DNA of 64,000 nt from Budvicia aquatica DSM 5075 = ATCC 35567 (GCF_000427805.1 NZ_ATYS01000008.1:62333-126332); one strand, 5' to 3'. Counted from the first letter of the stretch, positions 19,650 to 30,412 are shown. Program-made: numbers and translations. Notes: a model not told the origin generated them from the letters alone.

Positions 19650-20570
19650 TTAACTATTTTTCGTAGACAGCTGGAGTTGTTGTAACCAGGAATTAAATTC
19701 TTTGCCTAGCGTAGCGTGACGCAAACCGTGTTCGACAAATGCCTGCATATAGCCCATCTTATTACCACAATCATGGCTACGCCCTCTGATGTGATAAGCA
19801 TCTACCGGATGTTTTTCCATTAACATGGCAATAGCATCCGTTAACTGGATTTCATCGCCGGCACCGGGTGGAACCCGAGAGAGTAAAGGCCAGATATCCG
19901 CAGAAAGTACATAGCGGCCAACAATGGATAGGTTAGACGGCGCTTCACTTACGCTCGGTTTTTCCACAACGTTGGCAATCGGAGCGCTTTCACCCGCGGT
20001 TAATGGATAGCCATTACAGTCAACAATACCGTAATCACTGACCTCGTTTAACGGTACCGGTTCAACCATGATTTGGCTGTGTCCGCTATCGCTAAAACGC
20101 TGGAGCATTTCACTCAAATTATCTTTCTCAGGATTCGACTCGTACTGATCAATAATGACATCAGGCAATATCACAGCAAAGGGCTCATCGCCAACTAATG
20201 GCTGAGCACACAAAATAGCGTGTCCGAGGCCCTTCGCGAGGCCCTGACGAACTTGCATAATGGTGACATTACTCGGACAAATCGACTGAACCTCATTCAG
20301 CAGTTGGCGCTTAACGCGCTTTTCCAACATGGCTTCAAGTTCAAAGCTGGTATCAAAGTGATTTTCAATCGAGTTTTTAGAAGAGTGGGTGACTAAAACA
20401 ATGTGATTAATGCCAGCGGCGATACATTCATTTACAACAAACTGAATCAGCGGTTTATCAACTAGCGGAAGCATCTCTTTAGGTATTGCTTTTGTCGCAG
20501 GGAGCATTCTGGTCCCTAAACCCGCCACCGGAATAATCGCTTTTTTAATCTTAGATTGTGTAACGTCCAT
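19650..20570 (-). CDS. galU: UTP-glucose-1-phosphate uridylyltransferase GalU
   Basis: Makes UDP-glucose from UTP and glucose-1-phosphate, the precursor for LPS core, trehalose and the UDP-sugars made downstream. Nucleotidyltransferase motif [19 protein letters not shown], followed by [13 protein letters not shown] and VEKP. 306 residues from ATG 20570 with GAGAA upstream; the longer frame adds nine unconserved residues. Leads a galU-ugd-uge operon, 29 bp before ugd. Confidence 0.97.
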   Translation of the reverse strand: MDVTQSKIKKAIIPVAGLGTRMLPATKAIPKEMLPLVDKPLIQFVVNECIAAGINHIVLVTHSSKNSIENHFDTSFELEAMLEKRVKRQLLNEVQSICPSNVTIMQVRQGLAKGLGHAILCAQPLVGDEPFAVILPDVIIDQYESNPEKDNLSEMLQRFSDSGHSQIMVEPVPLNEVSDYGIVDCNGYPLTAGESAPIANVVEKPSVSEAPSNLSIVGRYVLSADIWPLLSRVPPGAGDEIQLTDAIAMLMEKHPVDAYHIRGRSHDCGNKMGYMQAFVEHGLRHATLGKEFNSWLQQLQLSTKNS

Positions 20571-20799
20571 AAATAAGTTCTCACTATTCAAAAGCATCAG
20601 ATAATCAATCGGATGCTCTGCGTTTGTGTGGAGGTATAATTCGGGTGTTGTTCGTTAAACGACTGCATATTTCATCCTCTGATGAATTTAAATACAGTAA
20701 TATCGCTATCCAGAACAAACAGTTATTACAGTATATCAGGTAAGACAATATTCTCCGATAGGCTTAATACTGTCGTTCTGAAGTTAAGGTGATAAAGGA

Positions 20800-21810
20800 C
20801 TAAAGTGATGCATTAAGCTGTAATCGACCACCTGCCCCCCAGACCTGGCAAAGCCACCGGTCTGTAATCAGGCTCGTTTGACTGGAATAAAGCGTATCTA
20901 ATGTCCCCAGAGGCATGCTATCACTGAGTTCATATTTGCGATCGTTGGCTTCAATTTTCACGTGCAAACCGGCTGAAACAATCAGTAATTTCCGTTTTGG
21001 CACATGATAATAACCGGCAAGAAATGGGAACTGTCCTTCCAGATAAGACTGATGAAGCAGTTTATTAATTCTGTTTAAAACGGTTGGCATTTGCGGTAAA
21101 GACTCATTCTGCTCGGCTAAATGTTCTTGTAATAAATTATTGAATAACGCTCGTAGCAATAGTGCAGCTAAAACGCCTTTGTCACCGGCCCGTGAAATAT
21201 CTAAACAATAAAAAGCAAAATCATTTTCAGATAACGCGGCAATATCTAAAACAATGCCGGAACGGTCAGCCAGAGTCAGCTGACGATAATTAATTTTACA
21301 ACCGGAAATCACCTGTTGGGCCGGCGGCTGTAACTGCCTCAATAGCTGAATGGCTTCCTGGGGTTTTTCGCTTAAATTGGCCCAATCTTCAAGCAACGCC
21401 ATCTCATCACTGGCCGGTGATGAGAAAAGATAAGGATAAAAACAAGCCAGCAAGGCATCGCGTAAATTATTCAAATCTGAGATAGGTTTGAGCAAGACGT
21501 CATGAACGCCTAAACGCAGCATTTTATCGACATCGGTAATTTTTTCTGTTGCAGAAATAACGATAACCGGAATCTGACACCCTTGATGTCTTAGACGATC
21601 AACCAGCGTAATACCGTCCATTCTTGGCATACCTAAATCGCAAATCATCAGTTCAGGTTGATTATTTTCAACGTAGATTAACGCTTGCTCGCCATCTTCT
21701 GCCTCACCAATAATTGCACCAAGGGAAGTTAAATATCCCGCCAGCATAGAACGGAAAACCGGATCATCTTCGACAATAAGAATATGTTTGTTAGCTAAAG
21801 GCGGTGTCAT
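20800..21810 (-). CDS. rssB: Response regulator RssB, RpoS adaptor
   Basis: Binds the stationary-phase sigma factor RpoS and delivers it to ClpXP for degradation. Receiver domain in residues 1-125 with phosphoacceptor Asp in ELMICDLGMPRMDG and conserved Lys in VLLKPISDL; the C-terminal half is a degenerate PP2C-like domain (VLDIAALSENDFAFYCLDISRAG, LLLRALFNNLLQEHL). 336 residues versus 337. Sits between galU and ychJ as in E. coli, transcribed away from ychJ. Confidence 0.96.
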   Translation of the reverse strand: MTPPLANKHILIVEDDPVFRSMLAGYLTSLGAIIGEAEDGEQALIYVENNQPELMICDLGMPRMDGITLVDRLRHQGCQIPVIVISATEKITDVDKMLRLGVHDVLLKPISDLNNLRDALLACFYPYLFSSPASDEMALLEDWANLSEKPQEAIQLLRQLQPPAQQVISGCKINYRQLTLADRSGIVLDIAALSENDFAFYCLDISRAGDKGVLAALLLRALFNNLLQEHLAEQNESLPQMPTVLNRINKLLHQSYLEGQFPFLAGYYHVPKRKLLIVSAGLHVKIEANDRKYELSDSMPLGTLDTLYSSQTSLITDRWLCQVWGAGGRLQLNASL

Positions 21811-22008
21811 TGTAAACTTCCATGCTTTCTGTTTATTATATTTTGGTTCAAATTTGGCACTTGTGCCTGCTAAATTCGTAACTTATTGTTATAAAAATTG
21901 TTGTTATATCTGCTTGATAAAGAATAGATACTATCATCTCTAATTCTTTGCTGTGCTTAGCATGTATTTTCAATAGGTTATGATTCTCATATTTTGACGG
22001 AGTTTATC

Positions 22009-22476
22009 GTGTCTAAACCGTGCCCATGCGGGAGCTTAAAAAACTTTACACAGTGTTGCTATCCGCTAATCTCACAGCAAGCTATAGCCTCAACGCCCTC
22101 AGCATTAATGAGGTCTCGCTATAGTGCTTATGTGACCCAAGATGTAGAGTATCTCATCTCAACCTGGCACGATGATTACCGCATCGCAAATTTAGCAGAA
22201 TCTGTTCGCCTTAGTTTCGAAAATACCGAGTGGCAAAGTTTAACTGTCATCAAAGAAGAACCAGGAAATGGTATAAACGAAGGCTATGTCGAATTTATTG
22301 CTAAATACCGAGACTTGAAAACCGATCGTCACCATGTCATTCATGAACGTTCCCATTTTATAAAACAGGACGGGCGCTGGTACTATACCTCTGGCATTAA
22401 ACCGCAAGTAGGCCGTAATGAGCAATGTCCTTGCGGCTCAATGAGAAAATATAAGAAATGTTGTGGTCAGGATTAG
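22009..22476 (+). CDS. ychJ: YchJ, SEC-C domain protein
   Basis: Small cytoplasmic protein with two SEC-C zinc-binding motifs, one at each end: KPCPCGSLKNFTQCC and EQCPCGSMRKYKKCCGQ, with an NTF2-like middle (RSRYSAYVTQDVEYLISTWH). Function unknown. Start is GTG 22009 with GGAG six bases upstream, giving 155 residues (E. coli 152); the longer TTG-started frame is not supported. Followed by purU after 90 bp. Confidence 0.93.
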   Translation: MSKPCPCGSLKNFTQCCYPLISQQAIASTPSALMRSRYSAYVTQDVEYLISTWHDDYRIANLAESVRLSFENTEWQSLTVIKEEPGNGINEGYVEFIAKYRDLKTDRHHVIHERSHFIKQDGRWYYTSGIKPQVGRNEQCPCGSMRKYKKCCGQD

Positions 22477-22566
22477 ATCTCAGAATCCTAAACCCACACT
22501 CAAACATCTGAAACACATTAATATATAAAACAAATAATAGCATACACATCATAAGGTTAAGTTATA

Positions 22567-23400
22567 ATGCAAAGAAAGATACTACGTACAATTTGTCCCG
22601 ATGCGAAAGGGTTAATCGCTAAAATCACGAATATTTGCTACAAACACCAGCTTAATATTGTGCAAAACAATGAATTTGTTGATCATCGTACCGGACGCTT
22701 TTTTATGCGTACCGAGCTTGAAGGTATTTTCAATGATGAGACTCTGTTAGCCGATTTAGATGGTGCTTTACCAGAAGGTTCGGTTCGGGAGCTTAATCCT
22801 GCCGGCAGACAAAAAATTGTCATTCTGGTAACAAAAGAAGCCCACTGCCTTGGTGATTTATTGATGAAAAGCACCTACGGCGGATTGGATGTTGAAATCG
22901 CAGGCGTTATTGGCAATCATGATACCTTAAAAACCTTAGTAGAACGGTTTGATATTCCTTTTCACCTGATCAGCCATGAAGGGCTAACTCGTGAGGAACA
23001 TGATTCTCAGGTTGTCGATTTAATTGATACTATTGCGCCTGATTACGTGGTGTTAGCTAAATATATGCGCATCCTAACGCCTGATTTTGTTCGTCATTTC
23101 CCGAACCGTATTATCAATATCCATCACTCGTTTCTGCCAGCATTTATCGGCGCTCGTCCTTATCATCAAGCCTATGAGCGTGGGGTCAAAATTATCGGTG
23201 CTACAGCCCACTTTGTTAACGATAACCTGGATGAAGGCCCGATTATTATGCAGGACGTTATTAATGTCGATCACACCTACAGTGCAGAAGACATGATGCG
23301 CGCCGGCCGAGATGTAGAAAAGAACGTATTAAGCCACGGAATTTATCGCGTTCTGGCACAGCGCGTGTTCGTCTATGGCAACAGAACCGTTATTCTTTGA
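22567..23400 (+). CDS. purU: Formyltetrahydrofolate deformylase
   Basis: Hydrolyses 10-formyl-tetrahydrofolate to formate and tetrahydrofolate, supplying formate to PurT and balancing one-carbon pools. N-terminal ACT regulatory domain (about 1-85, ICPDAKGLIAKITNICYKH) and C-terminal formyltransferase-like domain with the catalytic His/Asp segment INIHHSFLPAFIGARPYHQA and HFVNDNLDEGPIIMQD. 277 residues versus 280. Terminator follows immediately, then the tRNA-Tyr unit, matching the E. coli purU-tyrT order. Confidence 0.97.
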   Translation: MQRKILRTICPDAKGLIAKITNICYKHQLNIVQNNEFVDHRTGRFFMRTELEGIFNDETLLADLDGALPEGSVRELNPAGRQKIVILVTKEAHCLGDLLMKSTYGGLDVEIAGVIGNHDTLKTLVERFDIPFHLISHEGLTREEHDSQVVDLIDTIAPDYVVLAKYMRILTPDFVRHFPNRIINIHHSFLPAFIGARPYHQAYERGVKIIGATAHFVNDNLDEGPIIMQDVINVDHTYSAEDMMRAGRDVEKNVLSHGIYRVLAQRVFVYGNRTVIL

Positions 23401-23423
23401 TCGTGCTGGCGATACACTCAATC

Positions 23424-23452
23424 AAAAAGTCACGTTTCGGCGTGGCTTTTTT
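23424..23452 (+). terminator. purU terminator
   Basis: AAAAAGTCACG-TTTCGG-CGTGGCTTTTTT: stem with one G-U pair and a T-run, 24 bp past the stop. Confidence 0.85.
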
Positions 23453-23536
23453 CATTGAAAAATTGAAATAAAGAATATTATTCCCGCACTTCACGCATAA
23501 AAAAACACCAAACAATAATTATTCGAGATATAAGGC

Positions 23537-23564
23537 TTTACAGCGCCAAAGCTTTTGGTATTAT
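23537..23564 (+). promoter_or_regulatory. Promoter of the tRNA-Tyr unit
   Basis: -35 TTTACA (23537-23542), 16-bp spacer, -10 TATTAT (23559-23564), followed by the GC-rich discriminator GCGAGCCC typical of stable-RNA promoters under stringent control. Transcription would begin about 45 bases before the mature tRNA. Confidence 0.7.
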
Positions 23565-23617
23565 GCGAGCCCTTGTTGAGCGAGGTAGTATGCTCTCAAG
23601 TAAAACAAGCAGTAACT

Positions 23618-23702
<85 letters not shown>

Positions 23703-23758
23703 TTCTATTTAGTATTCCTGTAGCGAAAATCCCCATATATACAAATTAATATCGCTGA

Positions 23759-23876
23759 GGAGAAGGTGAGAACCTTCGATAAGGTTCGAGTCGAGCAATG
23801 CGAGACAACGTTGCCATCGGCAACGGCCCGAAGGGCGAATCGCGCAGCGATGAGTCATCCTTCTCCCACCACCATT
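23759..23876 (+). repeat. Structured tRNA-tail repeat (rtT-like) after tRNA-Tyr
   Basis: The 20 bases ATCCTTCTCCCACCACCATT at 23685-23704 (tRNA 3' end) recur exactly at 23857-23876. Between 23759 and 23866 the DNA folds as a closed multibranch: outer stem GGAGAAGG/CCTTCTCC (the second arm being the tRNA-tail copy), and inside it perfect hairpins GAACCTT-CGAT-AAGGTTC, CGTTGCC-ATC-GGCAACG, GCCC-GAA-GGGC and TCGC-GCA-GCGA. E. coli tyrT is known to carry 178-bp downstream repeats, each containing the 3' end of the tRNA (rtT RNA); spacing here (172 bp) is similar. Function unknown. Confidence 0.75.
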
Positions 23877-24033
23877 TCAAACACCTTATCTGTCTTTTTT
23901 CTAAAAAATCCCCCAGAAATATCAGTATGATTAAATTCATCCGTCAATTTTATTGAATTTTTTCGTCTCTGCCTTGAAGCCCCCGGCCAAATAAGCTATA
24001 CAACCCCCTTGTTTTAATTTATCAGGAAGTCTC

Positions 24034-24606
24034 ATGCGTAAGAATATTTGTGTTTATTGTGGTGCTAGCACTGGAAATAATCCTGCCTATACCGAAGCCG
24101 CACAGCTACTTGGCCAAACAATTGCCCAGCAAGGCCGTCGTCTAATTTATGGGGGTGGAAATAAGGGATTAATGGGTATTCTGGCAAATGCAGTATTAGA
24201 GGCGGGTGGTGAAGTCACTGGTGTCATTCCTGAACGTTTAGTTGAAGCAGAAACCGCTCACCACGGATTAACTGAATTAGAAATAGTACCCGATATGCAT
24301 ATACGAAAAGCCCGTATGAGTGAACTTGCAGACGGTTTTATTGCACTACCGGGTGGAATCGGGACCTTTGAGGAACTGTTTGAAGTCTGGACCTGGAGCC
24401 AAATCGGCTATCACACTAATCCAGTAGGATTGCTGAATATTAACGATTTTTATACGCCAATGAGCAGCTTTTTACAGCATGTGGTAGATGAAGGTTTTGT
24501 TCGCCAAAGCTATCTGAATACGCTTTTAGTCAGCAGCTCTGCTACAGACCTGCTTGCTCAGTTTGACCAATATCAGCCACATAATCTGGATCGCTGGGCA
24601 AAATAA
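24034..24606 (+). CDS. LOG-family nucleotide 5'-monophosphate phosphoribohydrolase
   Basis: Short (190-residue) TIGR00730/LOG family protein; members release free base from cytokinin or purine nucleoside monophosphates. The signature PGGIGTFEELFEVWTW is present with the upstream YGGGNKGLMGILANAVLEAG nucleotide-binding segment and catalytic Arg in MHIRKARMSELADGFIALPG. It is much shorter than E. coli PpnN (454 residues) and corresponds to the small LOG form found in Yersinia and Pseudomonas. Stands alone between the tRNA-Tyr unit and xthA. The substrate is inferred from family only. Confidence 0.92.
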   Translation: MRKNICVYCGASTGNNPAYTEAAQLLGQTIAQQGRRLIYGGGNKGLMGILANAVLEAGGEVTGVIPERLVEAETAHHGLTELEIVPDMHIRKARMSELADGFIALPGGIGTFEELFEVWTWSQIGYHTNPVGLLNINDFYTPMSSFLQHVVDEGFVRQSYLNTLLVSSSATDLLAQFDQYQPHNLDRWAK

Positions 24607-24724
24607 CAGTCCCGTCCTTAACGCGGGCCGATAGCCTCACCATAACAATATCGGCCTGTGTGACAAATTTGACTAATCTCTGTTACCATTAATCAACAAT
24701 CCCCTTACCGATAAAGATGCAATT

Positions 24725-25531
24725 ATGAAGTTTATTTCTTTCAATATCAATGGACTAAGAGCAAGGCCACACCAGCTTGCTGCTATCATAGAACAACATC
24801 AACCGGACGTTATTGGCCTACAAGAAACCAAAGTTCATGATGATATGTTTCCTCTAGAAGATGTCAGCCAATATGGTTATCACGTATTTTATCACGGCCA
24901 GAAAGGCCATTATGGTGTCGCTCTGCTAACTAAAGAGAAACCCATTGCCGTCAGAAAAGGCTTTCCTACCGATGATGAAGATGCACAGCGTCGTATTATC
25001 ATGGCCGACCTGGCAACGCCAATGGGAACACTGACGGTGATTAACGGCTATTTTCCTCAGGGCGAAAGTCGTGACCATCCGACAAAGTTTCCGGCTAAGC
25101 AGAAGTTCTATGCGGACTTACAGTCCTATTTAGAACAGCAACTTAACCCAGAAAATCCTGTTGTGGTAATGGGTGATGTCAATATTAGTCCGGCAGATTG
25201 TGATATCGGTATTGGCGAAGATAGCCGTAAACGCTGGCTACGCACCGGTAAGTGCTCATTCCTGCCGGAAGAGCGTGAGTGGATGCAGCGGCTAATGGGA
25301 TGGGGTTTAGTTGATACCTTCCGTGATGCCAATCCTGATACAAGCGATCGCTACTCATGGTTTGACTACCGTTCTAAAGGATTCGATGAAAATCGCGGGC
25401 TGCGAATTGATCTGGTGCTGGCCAGTCGTTCATTGGCCCCTCACTGCATCGGAACCGGGATTGATTATGATATCCGCGGTATGGAAAAACCTTCTGACCA
25501 TGCCCCTATCTGGGCTGAATTTAAGCTCTGA
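24725..25531 (+). CDS. xthA: Exodeoxyribonuclease III
   Basis: Major AP endonuclease and 3'-5' exonuclease of base-excision repair. Endonuclease/exonuclease/phosphatase fold with [26 protein letters not shown] (metal Glu), [15 protein letters not shown] (catalytic Asp/Asn), [12 protein letters not shown] and terminal [14 protein letters not shown] (catalytic His). 268 residues, the same as E. coli. nudG follows 86 bp later. Confidence 0.98.
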   Translation: MKFISFNINGLRARPHQLAAIIEQHQPDVIGLQETKVHDDMFPLEDVSQYGYHVFYHGQKGHYGVALLTKEKPIAVRKGFPTDDEDAQRRIIMADLATPMGTLTVINGYFPQGESRDHPTKFPAKQKFYADLQSYLEQQLNPENPVVVMGDVNISPADCDIGIGEDSRKRWLRTGKCSFLPEEREWMQRLMGWGLVDTFRDANPDTSDRYSWFDYRSKGFDENRGLRIDLVLASRSLAPHCIGTGIDYDIRGMEKPSDHAPIWAEFKL

Positions 25532-25617
25532 TATTTACGCTGGCTGAATCCCTTTCCAATATCGCTACAAGGATTCAGCCAGACTCATATAAACGATAAA
25601 AGCGCATTCGAATAAAT

Positions 25618-26031
25618 ATGAAAGTAGTTGATGTTGTGGCCGCTATCATTGAAGAAACTCACCACAAAAACAGCCGAATTCTGATCGCCCAGCGGGATAC
25701 CCAAAGCGATTTATCCGGCTATTGGGAGTTTCCCGGCGGAAAAATTGAACCGAATGAAACACCTCAACAAGCGCTATGTCGCGAGCTTTATGAAGAGCTT
25801 GGTATCGATAATATCCAGGTTACAGATCATATTGCCACCAGCGAGATTCAGCAGCCCGAACGAATTATTCGTTTACAAGCCTGGCGGGTAACGGCTTATC
25901 GTGGAATCATACAGCTTCGCTGCCATAGCCATTTTCTTTGGCTGTCGCCAGAGGAAGTTGAAAACTATCCGTTAGCCCCGGCAGATATTCCACTATTGCA
26001 AGCCTATCGAAAAAGCCTTCAACCACAATAA
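25618..26031 (+). CDS. nudG: Nudix pyrophosphohydrolase NudG
   Basis: MutT-like pyrophosphohydrolase acting on (d)CTP and oxidised or methylated pyrimidine/purine triphosphates, a nucleotide-pool sanitiser. The Nudix box is complete: GGKIEPNETPQQALCRELYEELGI. The C-terminus PLAPADIPLLQAYRKSL matches E. coli NudG. 137 residues versus 135. Adjacent to xthA as in E. coli and convergent with topB, only 17 bp apart. Confidence 0.95.
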   Translation: MKVVDVVAAIIEETHHKNSRILIAQRDTQSDLSGYWEFPGGKIEPNETPQQALCRELYEELGIDNIQVTDHIATSEIQQPERIIRLQAWRVTAYRGIIQLRCHSHFLWLSPEEVENYPLAPADIPLLQAYRKSLQPQ

Positions 26032-26048
26032 ATCTATTATTAGCCTGA

Positions 26049-27980
26049 CTACTCTTCAGCTTTTTTCTTTACCGCTTTAGCCCGTTTTTTCTTAGGCTTC
26101 GCGTCCTCTTTTTCTATTGATTGCTGGATACCTTTAAAAACTTGGGGAACCCGGTTCCGTTTTGCCTGATAGATAAGCTCCTGAAGCGTCATCACCATGG
26201 GTTGCATAAAATCCTGATAGCGACACTGCTTTTCGCTAATCTGAGTAAGCGTAGACTCCCAGTGAGCGGTCATATCCGGCCTGGCTGCAATTTCAGGTAA
26301 ACAATGGATCAATGCCCTGCCGGTATCCGTTGAGGTTATTGTCCTGCCCTTTTTCTGTAAAAAACGGCGTTTAAATAAAAGTTCAATAATCCCTGCACGG
26401 GTGGCTTCTGTCCCTAATCCGTCAGTGGCACGCAAGACTTTCTTCAGCTCTTTATCTTGCACAAAGCGGGCAATACCGGTCATTGCTGACAGTAACGAAC
26501 CATCGGTGAAGGGCCGAGGTGGTTGAGTCTGACGCTCAACAACTTCTCCATTTTCACATAACAGCTCATCATCTTTTTTCACGACCGGCAGCGGTGTACC
26601 TTCATTTTCTTCATCCCGCTCTTTGCCTCCCAGAAGCGTTCGCCAACCGGCTTCGGCCAGAAAGCGAGCTTTAGCGATAAATTTGCCTCCGGCAATTTCC
26701 AGCTCAATCACGCACTTTCGGTAAACGGCATCAGGACAAAATTGCATCAAATACTGAAGAGCAACCAGTTCATAGATCTTACGTTCGTCCTCAGAGAGAG
26801 AAACCGATGAGCTGCGTGAAGTAGGAATGATGGCATGGTGAGCATCCACCTTTTTATCATCCCAGCAGCGATTACGCCTATCAGTCTCCAAAATAGGTAA
26901 TGGAAATAAATTGGCTTGATGAATTTCAATCGCAGCCAGAACGGAATGGCGATCGGCAAAGTGCTCTTCCGGTAGATAGCGGCTATCCGAACGCGGATAA
27001 GTAATTAATTTATGCGTTTCATAAAGTCTTTGGCAGAGATCTAATACTTGCTGAGCGCTGAAGCCATGACGCTTAGAGGCTTCAATTTGTAATGCTGACA
27101 GTGAGAATGGCAGCGGAGAAACCTCTGATTCCCGTTTATCATTATACTCAGTAACCATGGCTGGCTGGCCGGCAATGCGGCCAACCACATGCTCGGCCAG
27201 CGCCCTATTAAGCAGGCGCCCTTCCTCATCCTGATAAGACTCACAGGATTCACTTGGCTGCCAAATCGCCGTAAATCGCTCATCCAACGGCGTGACTATA
27301 TGCGCTTTCACCTCAAAGAAATCTTTCGGTACAAAGTTTTCAATCTCTTCATCCCGACGTACCACTAAACCCAATACTGGCGTCTGTACTCGCCCTACGG
27401 ATAAAACCCCGTCATAACCGGCGTTTCTTCCAAGAATGGTATAGGCGCGGGTCATATTAATGCCGTAAAGCCAATCGGCCCGAGATCGGGCTAATGCAGA
27501 AACACAGAGAGGAATAAACTCGCGGTTTTCCCGCAGTTTATCAATGGCTCTGGTCACTGCCTGTGGGTTTAAGTCATTAATCAAGCAGCGGCGAACCTGT
27601 TGGCGTTTTTCAGGATTCAGCTCAAGATAATCAAGCACTTCATCCACCAGCAGTTGCCCTTCTCTATCGGGGTCTCCTGCATGCACAACCTCATCAGCTT
27701 CACTCAGCAAACGCTTAATCACATTCAGCTGTTTAGTGACCGACTCTCGAGGTTTTAGTTGCCATTTTTCAGGAATAATCGGCAGATCGGCTAATGACCA
27801 GCGGGCAAAACGGGCATCATATTGATCCGGCTGAGCTTGCTCAAGCAAGTGGCCAATACACCAGGTAACGACCTGGTCGTTACCACAAATAATATAGCCA
27901 TCCTGACGCTTATGAGGTTTAGGTAATACATCAGCAATGGCCCGGGCCAAACTCGGTTTTTCGGCAATAAATAAGCGCAT
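26049..27980 (-). CDS. topB: DNA topoisomerase III
   Basis: Type IA topoisomerase that decatenates DNA, partner of RecQ. Toprim domain at the N-terminus ([20 protein letters not shown] and [17 protein letters not shown]), active-site Tyr in [17 protein letters not shown] near residue 330, and a Lys-rich DNA-binding tail ([16 protein letters not shown]). 643 residues versus 653. The ATG at 27980 overlaps the TGA of selU by one base (TGATG), so it is translationally coupled to the selenium genes. Confidence 0.97.
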   Translation of the reverse strand: MRLFIAEKPSLARAIADVLPKPHKRQDGYIICGNDQVVTWCIGHLLEQAQPDQYDARFARWSLADLPIIPEKWQLKPRESVTKQLNVIKRLLSEADEVVHAGDPDREGQLLVDEVLDYLELNPEKRQQVRRCLINDLNPQAVTRAIDKLRENREFIPLCVSALARSRADWLYGINMTRAYTILGRNAGYDGVLSVGRVQTPVLGLVVRRDEEIENFVPKDFFEVKAHIVTPLDERFTAIWQPSESCESYQDEEGRLLNRALAEHVVGRIAGQPAMVTEYNDKRESEVSPLPFSLSALQIEASKRHGFSAQQVLDLCQRLYETHKLITYPRSDSRYLPEEHFADRHSVLAAIEIHQANLFPLPILETDRRNRCWDDKKVDAHHAIIPTSRSSSVSLSEDERKIYELVALQYLMQFCPDAVYRKCVIELEIAGGKFIAKARFLAEAGWRTLLGGKERDEENEGTPLPVVKKDDELLCENGEVVERQTQPPRPFTDGSLLSAMTGIARFVQDKELKKVLRATDGLGTEATRAGIIELLFKRRFLQKKGRTITSTDTGRALIHCLPEIAARPDMTAHWESTLTQISEKQCRYQDFMQPMVMTLQELIYQAKRNRVPQVFKGIQQSIEKEDAKPKKKRAKAVKKKAEE

Positions 27981-29104
27981 CAGACTTTATCGTGTCGTAA
28001 AGAGTCGTGTGACAGTGAGTCATGTAATAAAAAATCGCGAACTGCGGTTGAATCGCCACGAAAAATTATACGCTCTGATTTTTTACTCAGCTGATAGCTA
28101 TACATCGGATCATAATATTCATTCAGCAGCGGGACTAACCAGTTTTCATGTTTAGAACTGCCCTTGCCGGATTTCTGATAGTCAAGCGCCAAATCCAGCT
28201 CGTTAAGTAATATTTGATATCGTTCCATTCCTAGCCGTTTACGGATAGCGAACATTCCGTGGTGCAAATATTCACAAAACTGTTGCCAGCCCTCTTCTGC
28301 ACCATATACACGCTCAAAATCGGCACTCATAGAGTCGATATACTCCAGCTGTAAACGCTCAAGGCGCACATCCAGAGGATCATCAATGACCACAATACTT
28401 GCCAACTGCATGGCCTCATAAAGTTCTAATGGAACATGATTTGAGCCAATCGTCTTACCTTCATCTTCAATTACCCAACTCCGGATGCCGGTATGGTATT
28501 TTTTCAAGAAGGTTACAGCCACTCGATTTTCAAAATTAATTTGGCAACTCTGGCCGATAATTGTGCGTCCAAAAGAAGAACCGCGGTGCCGGGCAGCCCC
28601 TTCTAAATCGACGCCAGAAGGTAGATCCCGAACTAATAACGTTTTGCCACTGCCGGTATTACCACCAACGATTCGTATTGGTAAACTGGCAGCCCGTCGG
28701 TTTTCATTAATTAAAAAATTTCTTAATGCTTTATATCCGCCTTCAATTAGCGGGTAATCAACGCCGGCCTCATGTAACCAACGTTGGGTAATATGAGATC
28801 GCAATCCCCCGCGAAAACAATATAAAAAACCATTAGGGTGCTGCTGACAAAATGATTTCCATTGCTCAATGCGCTGCGCTCTAATATCACCGCTGACTAA
28901 ACGTTCACCTAACTCAATTGCCGCTGACTGGCCATGTTGCTTATAACAAATACCGACTTCTTCCCGCTCACTGTCTGACATCAACGATAGATTAACCGCA
29001 TGCGAAAAAGCCCCCTGAGAGAATTCCACAGGGGCTCGGACATCAATCAACGGAATATCGTTAAGAAAGATATGTTGATAATCATTACTCTCACTACGAA
29101 ACAT
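27980..29104 (-). CDS. selU: tRNA 2-selenouridine synthase SelU (MnmH)
   Basis: Replaces sulfur by selenium at the wobble 2-thiouridine of tRNA-Lys, -Glu and -Gln using selenophosphate, via a geranylated intermediate. N-terminal rhodanese domain (about 1-130) with the active Cys in [19 protein letters not shown]-terminal P-loop domain with [16 protein letters not shown]. Start ATG 29104 shares one base with the selD stop (TGATG) and has GAGG upstream, giving 374 residues (E. coli 364). In E. coli selU (ybbB) is unlinked to selD; here donor-maker and user are one operon. The Ser/His/Asp-rich repeat [12 protein letters not shown] ends the protein. Confidence 0.95.
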   Translation of the reverse strand: MFRSESNDYQHIFLNDIPLIDVRAPVEFSQGAFSHAVNLSLMSDSEREEVGICYKQHGQSAAIELGERLVSGDIRAQRIEQWKSFCQQHPNGFLYCFRGGLRSHITQRWLHEAGVDYPLIEGGYKALRNFLINENRRAASLPIRIVGGNTGSGKTLLVRDLPSGVDLEGAARHRGSSFGRTIIGQSCQINFENRVAVTFLKKYHTGIRSWVIEDEGKTIGSNHVPLELYEAMQLASIVVIDDPLDVRLERLQLEYIDSMSADFERVYGAEEGWQQFCEYLHHGMFAIRKRLGMERYQILLNELDLALDYQKSGKGSSKHENWLVPLLNEYYDPMYSYQLSKKSERIIFRGDSTAVRDFLLHDSLSHDSLRHDKV

Positions 29105-30147
29105 CAACAAACCTCAATCAGTGCGCGATCCTGCTTGGGCTCGATTAATTCACCAATCGCCGTTAACGTTATCTGATAACGCTCAGCAATGGCCTGAACT
29201 TGCTGTTCACTTTCGGGCAATACCGCAATTAATAAACCGCCTGAAGTCTGCGGATCGCATAACAGTTTTCGTTGTAAATCCGTCAGGGAGCCGACTAAGT
29301 GACCGTAACTATCATAATTACGTTGAGTTCCGCCGGGAACACAGCCTTCAGCAATGTATTTCTCAACGTCAGGCAGCTTTGGCACGCTATCAAACCAAAT
29401 ATTGGCCTGAACACCGGAGCCCTGACAAATCTCGCTTAAGTGTCCTAACAGACCAAACCCGGTAACATCGGTCATTGCCGTTACGCCATTTACTTGAGCA
29501 AACTCAGCGCCGGGCTTATTCAATTGGCACATTGTTTCAGTAGCAACACCTTGGTGAATCGCCTGTAATTTACTTTTCTTTTCAGCGGTAGTTAATACGC
29601 CAATACCTAACGGTTTAGTCAGATAGAGTTTACAACCGGCTTGAGCCGCACTGTTCTTCTTAATTTGCTCGGTGCTTACCATACCGGTGACGGCAAGACC
29701 AAAAATAGGTTCTGGCGCATCAATCGAGTGCCCGCCGGCCAGAGAAATACCAGCCTGCTGACAAACATACCGACCACCGTCGATAACTTTTTGGGCAATC
29801 TCAGGCGCCAGCTTATCAACCGGCCAACCGAGAATAGCAATTGCCATAATGGGTTTTCCCCCCATGGCATAAATATCACTAATCGCATTGGTGGCCGCAA
29901 TACGGCCAAAATCAAACGGGTCATCAACGATAGGCATAAAAAAATCAGTCGTGCTGATAATTCCTATACCGTTACCAATATCGTAAACGGCCGCATCATC
30001 ACGCGTCTCATTGCCTACTAATAAATGGGGATCGATAAACTTCTCTTGCTCAGAATGGAGAATAGTTTCCAGCACCTTTGGTGATATTTTACAACCACAA
30101 CCCGCACCATGGCTGTACTGAGTTAAACGTACACTATGTTCTGACAT
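29104..30147 (-). CDS. selD: Selenophosphate synthetase
   Basis: Makes monoselenophosphate from selenide and ATP, the donor for selenocysteine and selenouridine. N-terminal glycine-rich catalytic segment [15 protein letters not shown] has Cys, not Sec, at the active position, followed by [14 protein letters not shown] and [17 protein letters not shown]. 347 residues. ATG 30147 is chosen (AGGGGAA seven bases upstream; E. coli starts MSENSIRL) over an upstream TTG. First gene of selD-selU-topB. The presence of selU shows at least one use for the product; no Sec-insertion genes lie in this window. Confidence 0.97.
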   Translation of the reverse strand: MSEHSVRLTQYSHGAGCGCKISPKVLETILHSEQEKFIDPHLLVGNETRDDAAVYDIGNGIGIISTTDFFMPIVDDPFDFGRIAATNAISDIYAMGGKPIMAIAILGWPVDKLAPEIAQKVIDGGRYVCQQAGISLAGGHSIDAPEPIFGLAVTGMVSTEQIKKNSAAQAGCKLYLTKPLGIGVLTTAEKKSKLQAIHQGVATETMCQLNKPGAEFAQVNGVTAMTDVTGFGLLGHLSEICQGSGVQANIWFDSVPKLPDVEKYIAEGCVPGGTQRNYDSYGHLVGSLTDLQRKLLCDPQTSGGLLIAVLPESEQQVQAIAERYQITLTAIGELIEPKQDRALIEVC

Positions 30148-30281
30148 GTTCAATTCCCCTTTCTGGCCTGAGCCACGACATCGGATTAATCTTATATAGT
30201 AACGCGCCTTGCCACTATTGATAAGACATACTCTCGAGATTCAGGATAATTTGCGCAACATTCTGAGACAAAAACCAGTGA

Positions 30282-30372
30282 GATACCCCCAATAATTTGA
30301 GCTACAGGACAGCGGAAAGTGATTCAGTGAACCAATAGGGTAAAGGCCCCGCAGCGCGGAGAATGACGAGTA
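30282..30372. repeat. Degenerate ERIC-like element
   Basis: Begins GATACCCCCAATAATTTGAGC and ends AATGACGAGTA, the recognisable ends of enterobacterial ERIC palindromes, but the centre is shortened to about 91 bp and lacks the central palindrome. Lies between divergent-facing selD promoter DNA and the ydjA terminator. Confidence 0.5.
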
Positions 30373-30390
30373 AGTGCATTAATAAACACA

Positions 30391-30412
30391 AAAACCCGAA
30401 CGGGTCGGGTTT
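30391..30412 (-). terminator. ydjA terminator
   Basis: On the minus strand AAACCCGACCCGTTCGGGTTT is followed by TTGTGTTT, a small GC stem and T-run about 50 bp after the ydjA stop. Confidence 0.75.

Noticed and set aside
29641-30021. 126-codon plus-strand frame inside selD
   Set aside because: Antisense to conserved SelD sequence with no features of its own.
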